This document shows positions 1 through 8,521 of a stretch of DNA of 8,543 bases, piece by piece. Every line of letters starts with the position of its first letter. Positions within the stretch are counted from its first letter, which is position 1. Source of the DNA: Weeksellaceae bacterium (GTDB taxonomy: Bacteria; Bacteroidota; Bacteroidia; Flavobacteriales; Weeksellaceae); the NCBI GenBank assembly GCA_028698395.1, contig JAQVDG010000071.1, positions 1-8,543 on the forward strand. The letters run 5' to 3'. The translations under genes and the position numbers were made by a program. Below the pieces are notes generated by a model. It did not search any database. It saw only the letters and a list, made by a program, of their open reading frames with translations, and was not told the DNA's origin.

Positions 1-3000
1 TTTTTATCGAATCCATTTGTGAATAACCCGGGAATTCGGTATAGAGTTTTGTTAAATCAAAATTTCCGATAGTATTAAAATTCCTTGAATTTTGCGCAAT
101 GTTTCCTAAACCTTGTCCATTCGTATTCGGAGCATTTAAGAAAACGGTAGAACGAGCTTGCCAATTATAGTTTGTACTCACACCGAATTCAAGATTTGCC
201 CAACTCATATAAGGGAAGAATTGCAAAGGCACTTTCCAGTTGATTTGAACTTGTTGGTCGTAATTAACCGGTCGTCCAATTCGGAAGAAATCATTCCAAA
301 TGAGTCCTTTATCAGCATATTCAAAAGCTGCTCCGTCATTTAAAGTTCGGGTAGAAGAGGTGTAATCCAAACGTAGGGATTTTGTTAAATCAAATCCAAC
401 ATTATATTGCCAAGAGAACAAGAAGTTATTACTAAAAGCAATTGGGAAAATATAATTGGAGTCACCAAAGAATTGATTCAAATCTCGGTATTGTCTTTCA
501 GAATAAACACGATCAATGTCTGTTCTGAACGATAATCGAGTAGGAAGTGGATTAACGTTAAATTCTTTGACAAATTGTAAATATTTTGCTGTTCTCATAG
601 AATCCTGTACCGGTCTCCAGTTTTTTAAAGGACGGATAAAGTTGGAAGGAAAACTATAATTATAATTCAAAGTGGCTTTTAAATTTTTAGTTAAATCATA
701 AGCAGTATAAATATCTCTTCTGTAATCATCCGCATACATAAAGGAAACAGAGAAGTTGGATGGGTCGTAGAATTTAGCCGGCATTCCGTTTATTTTTTGT
801 TTTCGGACATTACTGAACGCAAATGATTTTTGTTGAGAATAAGTTCGGGCAACATCTTTTAGCTGTTCTTTTCTTGGGTCTTCATCAAATAAAACGTCAT
901 TATCGAGCGGATTGTATTTTGGATCAGAGAATTGTTCGCTAATCGATACATTGAACGGAATTTCCATTCCCCATTTTTCAGGTAAAAATTTATCCAATTT
1001 AATCTGAGCATTTACGGCATAATCTCTGTAATCTTCTTGACTTCGGTTACTCGGACCTTGGTCTATAGCACCAAATCCTTCTGAACGAATACTTCCGGAA
1101 AGTTGAATTTGTGCAAAATCACCTAAAGTAAATCCAAGGCTTGCCATGGCAGCGTAACCGCCTTTACTGTCGATTTCACTCAAACGAAGTTCGTTTACCC
1201 ATACCAAAACCTCTTTGTCTTGTGTGCTGGTAGAACGAAGTCCAATCATTACAGAGGTTATTCCTCCCAAAGAAGGTCGTCCTTTCACATAAATCACTTT
1301 ATTTGGATTTTCTTCATCCGGAATAAAAGAATAACGTTTTAAAACACTGGCATCTTGGTCGGCATCCCGTAATTTTTTAGCATCAACAAAAGAATCTGTC
1401 CACAAATCAATTCGGTTTTCTATCGGCCAAATTCGGTCAGGATTTGTATCCTGTGTCCGTGCAGTATATTTTAGTGGAATTTCGTATTCATAATAGTTGT
1501 CGGAATAATCACTTCCTAAACGAATGAATAATTTTGTGTTTTCATCTAAATTTTGATTGGTTCCATCCAATAAATCCTCAGCATGAACAAACATTTCCAT
1601 TCGTTTGTATCTTCTCATATCCAGATTGGTATTTTTGTAAACCGCTTTAGTCGGGCTGGAAGCACTTAATTTGGATTTTAAAACCATAGAAGCCTCGTTT
1701 TGACTTTGATAGCCGGTTGTTCCCTGCATTTGTTCGCGTTCTACTCCCGGAGGTAAAACATAAGGAGGAATATTGGTTGAATTTTCTTCAACATTAACTT
1801 GTCCGATTTCTAAATTCGCTAAGAATGGGTCAGCATCTACTCCTTCTTCATCTGAAGCCGAACCCGGAATTGGGAATAAAATTTTTGGGTACCTTCTCCA
1901 ATTACTTCTTACTAAGTCCATAGTAGCAAAACGAACGGTGGTTTCTTGCGTAAATCCACGCATTACAACTCTCATAAACCGAACGGAAGACAGTACGCTT
2001 TTGGCAGCAGAAAAATGTTCTTCTGTAAATAAATCATCAACACCGTCGCCATCAAGATCTGTGTCAAAATTATCAACCGGAATCCGGAATTGGTACCATT
2101 TCACAGATTCTGTTTGACCATTGGGGAGGTTTACATTGACTTCTTTCGTAGCAACAATTAAATTATTGGTGTTATTTAATAAATCAGACGGGCTAATTTT
2201 AATTGTATATTGGTTATAAGATTCTGTTTGGTCTAAGTTATAATCCAAGTTAATATCTTCAGCATCCGGTTGTGTACTGTATGAATGCATCATATTGTCG
2301 GTTGAGTTATTTCCTTGTGAACCTTGGAAAAATTTATAGCGTTTAACAATTGAGCTAGCATCTGGTGATTGCGACCAACGATCGTCCATTGGATAAACGT
2401 AGTTGTCTGATGCCGGGTCATTTTCTCCGGTAATCGGGTTGATATTTGCAATTCCGTATAATGCACTTTCTTCGGCATCGGTTAAACCGTTATAACCCAA
2501 GTCTTGTTGTTTTCTCGCAGCTCCTTCGGTTTCATAAGCGTAAATAATCGGATAATTTTCGGGTTGTTTTCCCCAATTGGTTTCGGTTATTTTAGCTTCA
2601 TTTCCGGAATGAGGCATACCGTTTTCGTACATCATTTGACCATCTTTCAAAATGTCTTCTGAAACATTTCCTAAATGGATTAGTAGTTCTCCCGTTCCAC
2701 CTATTCCGTCTGCATAAGGATCCATCATCCAGAATTCTAAATACTCTACATTGGAATCAATGAAGTTGGTAACAGAAATAGGACGCATAGCACCTCCCCA
2801 ATTTTGAGTATCGACTGCAGTTGGATTGACGTTATAAGGTCCTTTGAACTCCGGATAGAAAGAAATGTCAAAAGTATTTAGATAGGTTGAAGTACCTGCT
2901 GTAATATCTTTTTGGTCAAATAATTCTTTTAGTTCTACTCTTCTAACGCGGTGTTGGGAAAGTTCAGCATCGGTGATTCCGGAAGGAGAAGTTCCTCCGA

Positions 3001-5611
3001 TTCCGTAGAATCTCGGGTCAATGGTGTACCATGACACCATTCTTCGTCCATTTCCGTAGGTTAAATCATCACTATTTAAACCGTTTGGAAAATAAGGGTG
3101 AGAAGCCCCGTTGTAACCTGCAGGTTTTCCGGGAACACTTGCTAATTTCCAAGACCCTACATCCATCAGACTGATGCGAGATTGAGAGTCATCAAAGTCA
3201 TCAATATAAGAATTTCCGCCGGTTGCTTTATTTTGTCCCGGCATTAAATAAGCACCTTCAGCCGTGAAAGTGATTTGGGAAATTTGGTCAGTTTTAATTC
3301 CCGGGATTTTATTGGTCAGTCGGGTCAACCATTCCGATTCTCCACTATATTCTGTATGAATTCCGAAAATCGAATTGCTTACCGGTTCTGAACCGAATTG
3401 GGATTTATGCGTAATGGGTCGTTCTTGGTAATTTACAAAAGTTCCACCAACAACGAATCTGTCTGAAAAATGATGGTCGATATTAACTCCTATAAACCGT
3501 TTTTTCTGCATATTAAATGTGGATTGATTTTCTAAGCTGATATTAATTGGAACACCTGAACTTTTTAATTGTTCATTCAAAATGGTTACTTGTCCTAATT
3601 GATAATCAACCGTATAGTCAACTCCTTCCATTAATTCCATACCGTTAGCGGTTACTCGTACTGAGCCTTCCGGAACATTGAAAGCTCCGAGTGGAATTCC
3701 GCCACCGTGTTCTCCTTTGTATCGACCTGATAGTTTGTATCGTTGAGCTAATTTTTCAGCAGAAAGTGTATTTGGTAATTGTTTATATAATTGACTGAAA
3801 ACATAAGGTGAATTCGGGTCTCCCAATACATTTGCCAAATGAGCTCCAAAGGGTTCGACCTTTGTAAACATAATCGTTCCTCGATTTGAATCAACGGTAA
3901 TTCCTTCTATAAAGTCAAAAATACCATCTCCATAATGTCCATTACCGCTCATTTGTAAGTTCCCGTTCAAATTTAGTCGGTCCATATTCATTATTTGTAA
4001 TAAAGTTTGGTCTTGAACCGGTGTGTTGGGCAAATAATTGATAGTTCCTGAGGAATTTTCACTGTTGTCTTTGAATTCGACATTTAAGATGAAATCTTCA
4101 GGTGAAATACTCAAAGCATTGATGGAATAAATATTTTTCATCATCAAATTCCACATTGGAGATGCGGTATTGACGGTTGTGTTGGGCTTAATTAATTTAA
4201 CAATTAAAAGCTGGCTTTGTTCATCCGACATTTCACCTACCTTATAAATGACACCCGGTGTACTATTTCGAGTATATTGGAAAGAAACGGCTAATAAATC
4301 TTCGCCATCCACCAAAGGTTGATTAAGGGAAATGTATCCTAAAGAAGGATAAAAAGTATATTCGCCCGGATTTAATTTTTTTGCATTTTCATTGACTAAA
4401 TAATGTTCACCATCTTGATACGTCTGTCCATTGTAAGCATATCCGCTTAAAATAGTGCGAGCTGTACTGGCAGTACGAATTCCCGGTGTAGAGCTGATTT
4501 GGTTATAAAGTGCACCGTTGGTGGGAGAGGAGCCATTGTCGCCTAAATCCCGTAAACCTAAAATGGAGCGTCGTTGTTCCTGATTGGCATTTCCTTTGTC
4601 GATTCTCCAAACTTCTAATCGTGTGATGACGATATCACTTGAAATTTGTGGATAATTGGAAAGTGCGTTGTCATAAGAATCTCGGAAAAACTGACTCAAG
4701 AAGAAATGCCGGTTATAATCATATTCTTCAGCATTGATACTATATTCCGTCAAAACACCCCCACCTTGAACGGTAATATTTTTGGATTCAGAACGTTGTT
4801 CAGAAAAAACCAATGTTACATCAGTATTCCCGAATTTTAAATCAGTTCTTGCTCCAAAAAGAGATTGTGCTCCGGTAATTAGTGAAGTGTTCAGTGGCAT
4901 ACTGATGTTACCTACTTCAATGTTTTGAACAATATCATCTTCGCCTCCCTCTTTCATGTTTTTCCACTGCAATTTCATTTCGTTCTCGAAACCAAATCCT
5001 GCCTGAGTGTCGTAATTAGCTTTTAGTTGTAAGTTTTCACCAACTTTTCCTAAAACACTCATTTGAATACGTTGCTGTAAATCAACGGTTAATGTTTTTC
5101 TGTTTTGTGGGAGTAATTGTGGATTATCAATTTTTTGTAAATAAATACCCAAATCCAATTGAGCAGAACCTTGCGGAATCAATTGGATTTCATTTCCTCC
5201 AAAAATGGATTCAAAGGTTTTATTTTTGATTTTTAAACTCGGTAGAATATTGCCGGAATCCTCACTTTCTTTATCGCCAAATTGATTAGAGCGGTACATT
5301 TCATCAAAAGCCCGGGATTTTTCTTTGTAATAAGTGTCAATGTTTCTTTTCAAAATCAAATACAAGTAATCGGTACTGGAAATAAAAATAGGATCGCCTA
5401 CTATGATGTCACCAATTTTTGGCCAAAGTACATATTGGTCTTTTATTGGGTCGTACACAATTTCATAGTGAATCTGATTGTCTAAATACAAACCACCACT
5501 TTGATTGTCAAAAGGATATTTCAGTGTGTCGGATTCCTCTTCTTGGCCGTAAGCTGTTGATAAAGCGAATAGAAAAAACAGAACCGAAAATAAACGTGTT
5601 AATCCCTTCAT
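1..5611 (-). CDS. sprA: SprA (Sov family), type IX secretion outer-membrane translocon, 3'-truncated by the window edge
   Basis: SprA is the very large outer-membrane beta-barrel that forms the protein-conducting channel of the type IX secretion system. In gliding flavobacteria it is needed to export adhesins and cargo carrying type IX C-terminal signals. The frame is open for 1870 codons from ATG at 5611 to the left edge with no stop; family members usually have about 2,300 to 2,450 residues, so several hundred C-terminal residues lie outside. Residues 1-22 form a signal peptide (K2 and R6, hydrophobic LFFLFAL, then AYG before Q23). Family-typical segments follow: IPQGSAQLDLGIYLQ and LQLKANYDTQAGFGFENEMK in the first 200 residues, ITVQGGG at 279-285, then EYDYNRHFFLSQFFRDSYDN, and YIDDFDDSQ at 802-810. 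A calcium-loop-like DTDLDGDGVDD lies at 1183-1193. The distal part alternates polar and aromatic residues, as barrel strands do. I saw no cysteine codon in my reading. It starts 24 bases after ruvA, probably in the same operon. The name is secure; strand-level topology is inferred. Confidence 0.95.
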   Translation of the reverse strand, partial: MKGLTRLFSVLFFLFALSTAYGQEEESDTLKYPFDNQSGGLYLDNQIHYEIVYDPIKDQYVLWPKIGDIIVGDPIFISSTDYLYLILKRNIDTYYKEKSRAFDEMYRSNQFGDKESEDSGNILPSLKIKNKTFESIFGGNEIQLIPQGSAQLDLGIYLQKIDNPQLLPQNRKTLTVDLQQRIQMSVLGKVGENLQLKANYDTQAGFGFENEMKLQWKNMKEGGEDDIVQNIEVGNISMPLNTSLITGAQSLFGARTDLKFGNTDVTLVFSEQRSESKNITVQGGGVLTEYSINAEEYDYNRHFFLSQFFRDSYDNALSNYPQISSDIVITRLEVWRIDKGNANQEQRRSILGLRDLGDNGSSPTNGALYNQISSTPGIRTASTARTILSGYAYNGQTYQDGEHYLVNENAKKLNPGEYTFYPSLGYISLNQPLVDGEDLLAVSFQYTRNSTPGVIYKVGEMSDEQSQLLIVKLIKPNTTVNTASPMWNLMMKNIYSINALSISPEDFILNVEFKDNSENSSGTINYLPNTPVQDQTLLQIMNMDRLNLNGNLQMSGNGHYGDGIFDFIEGITVDSNRGTIMFTKVEPFGAHLANVLGDPNSPYVFSQLYKQLPNTLSAEKLAQRYKLSGRYKGEHGGGIPLGAFNVPEGSVRVTANGMELMEGVDYTVDYQLGQVTILNEQLKSSGVPINISLENQSTFNMQKKRFIGVNIDHHFSDRFVVGGTFVNYQERPITHKSQFGSEPVSNSIFGIHTEYSGESEWLTRLTNKIPGIKTDQISQITFTAEGAYLMPGQNKATGGNSYIDDFDDSQSRISLMDVGSWKLASVPGKPAGYNGASHPYFPNGLNSDDLTYGNGRRMVSWYTIDPRFYGIGGTSPSGITDAELSQHRVRRVELKELFDQKDITAGTSTYLNTFDISFYPEFKGPYNVNPTAVDTQNWGGAMRPISVTNFIDSNVEYLEFWMMDPYADGIGGTGELLIHLGNVSEDILKDGQMMYENGMPHSGNEAKITETNWGKQPENYPIIYAYETEGAARKQQDLGYNGLTDAEESALYGIANINPITGENDPASDNYVYPMDDRWSQSPDASSIVKRYKFFQGSQGNNSTDNMMHSYSTQPDAEDINLDYNLDQTESYNQYTIKISPSDLLNNTNNLIVATKEVNVNLPNGQTESVKWYQFRIPVDNFDTDLDGDGVDDLFTEEHFSAAKSVLSSVRFMRVVMRGFTQETTVRFATMDLVRSNWRRYPKILFPIPGSASDEEGVDADPFLANLEIGQVNVEENSTNIPPYVLPPGVEREQMQGTTGYQSQNEASMVLKSKLSASSPTKAVYKNTNLDMRRYKRMEMFVHAEDLLDGTNQNLDENTKLFIRLGSDYSDNYYEYEIPLKYTARTQDTNPDRIWPIENRIDLWTDSFVDAKKLRDADQDASVLKRYSFIPDEENPNKVIYVKGRPSLGGITSVMIGLRSTSTQDKEVLVWVNELRLSEIDSKGGYAAMASLGFTLGDFAQIQLSGSIRSEGFGAIDQGPSNRSQEDYRDYAVNAQIKLDKFLPEKWGMEIPFNVSISEQFSDPKYNPLDNDVLFDEDPRKEQLKDVARTYSQQKSFAFSNVRKQKINGMPAKFYDPSNFSVSFMYADDYRRDIYTAYDLTKNLKATLNYNYSFPSNFIRPLKNWRPVQDSMRTAKYLQFVKEFNVNPLPTRLSFRTDIDRVYSERQYRDLNQFFGDSNYIFPIAFSNNFLFSWQYNVGFDLTKSLRLDYTSSTRTLNDGAAFEYADKGLIWNDFFRIGRPVNYDQQVQINWKVPLQFFPYMSWANLEFGVSTNYNWQARSTVFLNAPNTNGQGLGNIAQNSRNFNTIGNFDLTKLYTEFPGYSQMDSIK
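5546..5611 (-). other. Predicted Sec signal peptide of SprA (residues 1-22)
   Basis: The first codons read MKGLTRLFSVLFFLFALSTA followed by Y21, G22 and Q23. A short basic start (K2, R6) leads into a hydrophobic core and an AYG motif that fits signal peptidase I, with cleavage expected between G22 and Q23. No cysteine follows the core, so this is not a lipoprotein signal. The mature protein begins with an acidic QEEESD stretch. It supports both the chosen start codon and export to the outer membrane through the periplasm. Confidence 0.85.
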
Positions 5612-5635
5612 ATATTTTTTAAATTGTTCCAAAGA
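5612..5635 (-). promoter_or_regulatory. ruvA-sprA intergenic leader with A-rich ribosome-binding region
   Basis: Only 24 bases separate the ruvA TAG stop from the sprA ATG. On the coding strand the bases just before the start are A/T-rich (AATTTAAAAAATAT) with no GGAGG-like Shine-Dalgarno sequence. That is normal in Bacteroidota, where A-rich leaders guide initiation. I see no hairpin followed by a T-run here, so nothing suggests termination between the two genes and read-through from ruvA is the simplest reading. Confidence 0.6.
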
Positions 5636-6220
5636 CTATAATCTTTTAAGTGTTTCTTTTACTAATACATCCGCTTCTGCATCAGGATAATCTTTGAGGA
5701 TAATATCAAGGATTTTTTCTGCTGATTTTGACGGAATTCCAAGTACCTCTAGTGCTGATAACGCTTCAGACTTAGATTTATTTTTGCCGGAATTTGAATT
5801 AATGTTAAAGTTTAATTCATCTCCTTCTAATTTATCTTTTAAATCAATGATGATTCGCTGTGCCGTTTTGGCTCCGATTCCTTTTGTTTTCTGAAGTGTC
5901 TTGGCATCTGCAGTAATAATAGCATTTAAAATCTCATCTACTTCCATAGAGGACAACATAGTCATGCCCGATGAAGGACCGACTCCGTTTACGGAAATTA
6001 AACGTAAAAATAATTCTCTTTCTTGTGCAGAAGTAAAACCATACAAAATTTGTGCATCTTCTCGTACAATTAAGTGAGTTAAGATTTTCAGGTTTTCTTC
6101 TTTTCCTATTTTTGAATAGGAATTCAGGCTAATATTAACTTTATAGCCAACTCCTCCACATTCTATGACTAAATAGGTAGGATGAATTTCGATTAATTTT
6201 CCATTTAAATGTGCAATCAT
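5636..6220 (-). CDS. ruvA: Holliday junction branch migration complex subunit RuvA
   Basis: RuvA binds four-way DNA junctions as a tetramer, holds them square-planar, and loads the RuvB hexameric motor for branch migration in recombination and repair. The 194 residues match the family length (about 190-205) and its three domains. Domain I (about 1-64) is the OB-fold; it contains REDAQILYGF at 53-62, where E54 and D55 are the acidic-pin residues that help separate strands. Domain II carries two helix-hairpin-helix motifs, VNGVGP at 77-82 and TKGIGAKTAQR at 112-122, which contact the DNA backbone. A flexible N/S/K-rich linker (about 133-150) leads to domain III (about 151-194), the small three-helix RuvB-binding domain. 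The start ATG overlaps the maeB stop by four bases (ATGA), and a run of A precedes it, so translation is probably coupled to maeB. No ruvB or ruvC lies in the window, which is common in this phylum. All key motifs are present and the gene looks functional. Confidence 0.97.
   Translation of the reverse strand: MIAHLNGKLIEIHPTYLVIECGGVGYKVNISLNSYSKIGKEENLKILTHLIVREDAQILYGFTSAQERELFLRLISVNGVGPSSGMTMLSSMEVDEILNAIITADAKTLQKTKGIGAKTAQRIIIDLKDKLEGDELNFNINSNSGKNKSKSEALSALEVLGIPSKSAEKILDIILKDYPDAEADVLVKETLKRL
6217..6220 (-). other. ATGA stop/start overlap between maeB and ruvA
   Basis: The ruvA start codon (6220-6218) shares bases with the maeB stop codon TGA (6219-6217). This four-base overlap is typical of translational coupling, in which ribosomes finishing the upstream gene re-initiate at the next. 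It is preceded on the coding strand by a run of A (CGACGAAAAA) but no Shine-Dalgarno sequence. It is good evidence that maeB and ruvA share one transcript. Confidence 0.9.
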
Positions 6221-8493
6221 TTTTTTCGTCGTTGGGCATCCAATACGGCAATGGTTGCCAAATTTACAATTTCATCAATGGTCGAACGCATTTGCAGAAT
6301 ATGAACCGGACGATTCATGCCCATTAAAATGGGTCCGATTACTTTTGATTTTTCAATTCCTCTTAGGATTTTATAAGAAAGATTTCCGGAAGCTAAATTA
6401 GGAAAAATCAATACATTGGCACTTTTTCCATTTAGTTTTGAAAAAGGAAAATTTGCTGTAATTAACTCTTCATTTAAAGCAAAATCCGGTTGAATTTCTC
6501 CATCAACAACCATTTTAGGATATAATTTGTTTAAGATTTCAACAGCTTCTTTCACTTTTTTAGATGTTTCGGTTCGTCCTGAGAAATTCTCATACGAAAG
6601 CATAGCAATTCGAGGACGAATTCCAATTCCACGAACCAAATAATCGGTCATACGTGCGATTTTAGCCAATTCTTTTGCTGTCGGATCTAAATTTATGGCG
6701 GTATCAGCAAAAAATAAAGGACCTTTTTTAGTCATCATAATCATCAATCCGGCAATTTTTGAAATTCCTTCTGCCGAACCAATAGCTTCTAAAATAGGTT
6801 TTAGAGAAGAAGCATAGCTTTTTGTGCTTCCTGTTAGGAAAGCATCTGCCTTACCTGCATCTATCATCATAGAACCAAAATAATCCCGATTGGTCAAAAG
6901 TCGTTTGGCGTTATACAAAGTCATTCCTTTTCGATGGCGTTTTTTCCAAAATAATTCAGCCAATTCAGCAACCTCACTTTCAGTTTCTTTGGATTTTGGA
7001 TCAATGACAGGCACATCAATTTGAATGTCGTATTGTTGTTTTAATTCTTCAATTTTTTCTTTATTGCCTAATAAAATAGGTTTTGCAATTCCTTCATCGT
7101 TTACAATTTGAGCAGCTTTTAGTACATTGTATTCATCTGCATCACTGAAAACAAGAGTTTTAGGGTCTTGTTTAGCCCGATTTTGTAACATGCGAATTAA
7201 TTTCTCATCGTTATTCATTCGGTTTAACAACTCCTCTTCGTAAGCATTCCAGTTTGTAATGTTTTTTTGAGCTACTCCGGATTTTATGGCGGCTTTAGCT
7301 ACAGCTGATGAAATTCGGGTAATCAATCGATTATCAAAAGGTTTTGGAATGATATAATCTCTTCCGAAACTTAAATTTCCAATTTTATAAGCCATATTTA
7401 CGATTTCCGGTACGGGTTCTTTTGCCAGATTTGCCAAGGCATGAACCGCGGCTAATTTCATTTCTTCATTGATTTTAGTCGCTTGAACATCCAAAGCACC
7501 TCTGAAAATAAATGGAAAACCTAAAACATTGTTAACTTGATTCGGATAGTCAGAACGTCCGGTTGCCATAATGACATCGTTTCGGGTTTTGACAGCTAAA
7601 TCAAAAGAAATTTCCGGTTGTGGATTTGCCATTGCAAAAACAATTGGATTTTCATTCATGGATTTTAACATAACCGGGTTTACGACATCGGCTTTGGATA
7701 AACCGATGAAAACGTCACTTCCTTTCATGGCTTCTTCTAATGTGTGAATTTCCGTTTCACGTACAAAAGCCTGTTTTTCAGGCGTTAAATCATCTCGTTT
7801 ATGATTAATGACGCCTTTACTGTCGCACATTAAAATTTTAGATGGATCAGCACCTAATGCGATGTATAAATTTGTACAGGCAATGGCAGCTGCTCCGGCT
7901 CCATTGACTACAAATTTCACATTTTCTATTTTTTTATCAGCTAATTCTAAAGCATTTAAAAGAGCTGCTGCTGAAATAATGGCAGTTCCGTGTTGGTCAT
8001 CGTGCATAACCGGAATGTCGAGTTCTTTTTTTAATCTTCGCTCAATTTCAAAAGCTTCCGGAGCTTTGATGTCTTCTAAGTTAATTCCTCCGAAAGTCGG
8101 AGCAATGGCTTTTACTGTTTCAATGAATTTATCCGGATCTTTTTCGTTAATTTCAATGTCAAAAACATCAATATCAGCAAAAATTTTGAAAAGTAAACCC
8201 TTTCCTTCCATTACCGGTTTTGCTGCTTCAGGACCAATGTCGCCCAAACCTAAAACGGCTGTTCCGTTTGAAATAACGGCAACTAAATTTCCTTTTGCAG
8301 TGTATTTATAAGCAGTAGATTTATCTTTTTGAATCTCAAGGCATGGTATAGCGACACCCGGTGAATAAGCTAAAGCTAAATCTCTTTGTGTGTCGTGTGG
8401 TTTTGTTGGAACTACTTCAATCTTTCCTTTTCTCCCCATTTCGTGGTATCGAAGCGCATCTAAATGGAGTTTTTCATCTTTTTCAGTTCTCAT
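6217..8493 (-). CDS. maeB: NADP-dependent malic enzyme, MaeB-type hybrid with C-terminal phosphotransacetylase-like domain
   Basis: Malic enzyme oxidatively decarboxylates malate to pyruvate and CO2 in the cytoplasm, giving reducing power and linking the TCA cycle to pyruvate. The 758 residues match the long hybrid (MaeB) form of about 750-760. The N-terminal catalytic part (about 1-180) has YSPGVA at 43-48 with the likely catalytic Tyr43, LGLGDIGPEAAKPVMEGK at 81-98 with the likely catalytic Lys98, and metal ligands E140 and D141 in GGINLEDI and D166 in MHDDQHGTA. The nucleotide-binding domain carries GAGAAA at 198-203 and AMANPQPE at 287-294. The C-terminal part (about 430-758) resembles phosphotransacetylase, with DAFLTGSTKSYASSLKPILE, FFADTAINLDPTAKELA and LIFPNLASGN. 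In E. coli MaeB the equivalent domain has no transacetylase activity and takes part in metabolite regulation; the same role is inferred here. NADP rather than NAD preference is assumed from the family. The start at 8493 gives the usual family N-terminus. It is the first gene of the apparent operon and looks intact. Confidence 0.96.
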   Translation of the reverse strand: MRTEKDEKLHLDALRYHEMGRKGKIEVVPTKPHDTQRDLALAYSPGVAIPCLEIQKDKSTAYKYTAKGNLVAVISNGTAVLGLGDIGPEAAKPVMEGKGLLFKIFADIDVFDIEINEKDPDKFIETVKAIAPTFGGINLEDIKAPEAFEIERRLKKELDIPVMHDDQHGTAIISAAALLNALELADKKIENVKFVVNGAGAAAIACTNLYIALGADPSKILMCDSKGVINHKRDDLTPEKQAFVRETEIHTLEEAMKGSDVFIGLSKADVVNPVMLKSMNENPIVFAMANPQPEISFDLAVKTRNDVIMATGRSDYPNQVNNVLGFPFIFRGALDVQATKINEEMKLAAVHALANLAKEPVPEIVNMAYKIGNLSFGRDYIIPKPFDNRLITRISSAVAKAAIKSGVAQKNITNWNAYEEELLNRMNNDEKLIRMLQNRAKQDPKTLVFSDADEYNVLKAAQIVNDEGIAKPILLGNKEKIEELKQQYDIQIDVPVIDPKSKETESEVAELAELFWKKRHRKGMTLYNAKRLLTNRDYFGSMMIDAGKADAFLTGSTKSYASSLKPILEAIGSAEGISKIAGLMIMMTKKGPLFFADTAINLDPTAKELAKIARMTDYLVRGIGIRPRIAMLSYENFSGRTETSKKVKEAVEILNKLYPKMVVDGEIQPDFALNEELITANFPFSKLNGKSANVLIFPNLASGNLSYKILRGIEKSKVIGPILMGMNRPVHILQMRSTIDEIVNLATIAVLDAQRRKK

Positions 8494-8513
8494 TCTGTGA
8501 ATTTTGCGAACGG

Positions 8514-8521
8514 CAAAGATA
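8514..8521 (-). promoter_or_regulatory. Candidate Bacteroidota -7 promoter element upstream of maeB
   Basis: On the coding strand this reads TATCTTTG, an exact match to the Bacteroidota primary-sigma -7 consensus TAnnTTTG. It ends 20 bases before the maeB ATG, so transcription would start close to the gene and leave a very short leader. The matching -33 TTTG/TTG element would fall at the right edge of the window, where only TTTATAC is visible, so that half cannot be confirmed. No other sequence in the terminal 50 bases stands out. Confidence 0.6.

Noticed and set aside
1773..2117. A 114-codon open frame on the plus strand inside sprA
   Set aside because: It is antisense to a continuous SprA frame with clear family sequence, is Ser/Thr-rich with no domain signal, and has no upstream promoter or leader of its own.
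1..5611. Suspicion that the missing leftward stop meant a broken or frameshifted sprA
   Set aside because: The frame that starts at 5611 can be read without a stop to base 2, and the last codons still give SprA-like sequence (IGNFDLTKLYTEFPGYS). The gene is simply cut by the window edge.
5282..5622. Two overlapping short plus-strand frames antisense to the SprA N-terminus
   Set aside because: Both lie opposite the SprA signal peptide and N-terminal domain, overlap each other in different frames, and show no recognisable protein features.
5630..5638. Possible internal promoter TAGTCTTTG just before sprA
   Set aside because: The spacing between TA and TTTG is three bases rather than two, it overlaps the ruvA stop codon, and I see no TTG/TTTG about 19 bases further upstream. 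The match is too weak to call.
7808..8311. A 167-codon open frame on the plus strand inside maeB
   Set aside because: It is wholly antisense to the conserved catalytic part of malic enzyme, has low-complexity Ser/Ala/Lys-rich content and matches no family I recognise. It is best explained as a shadow of the maeB reading frame.
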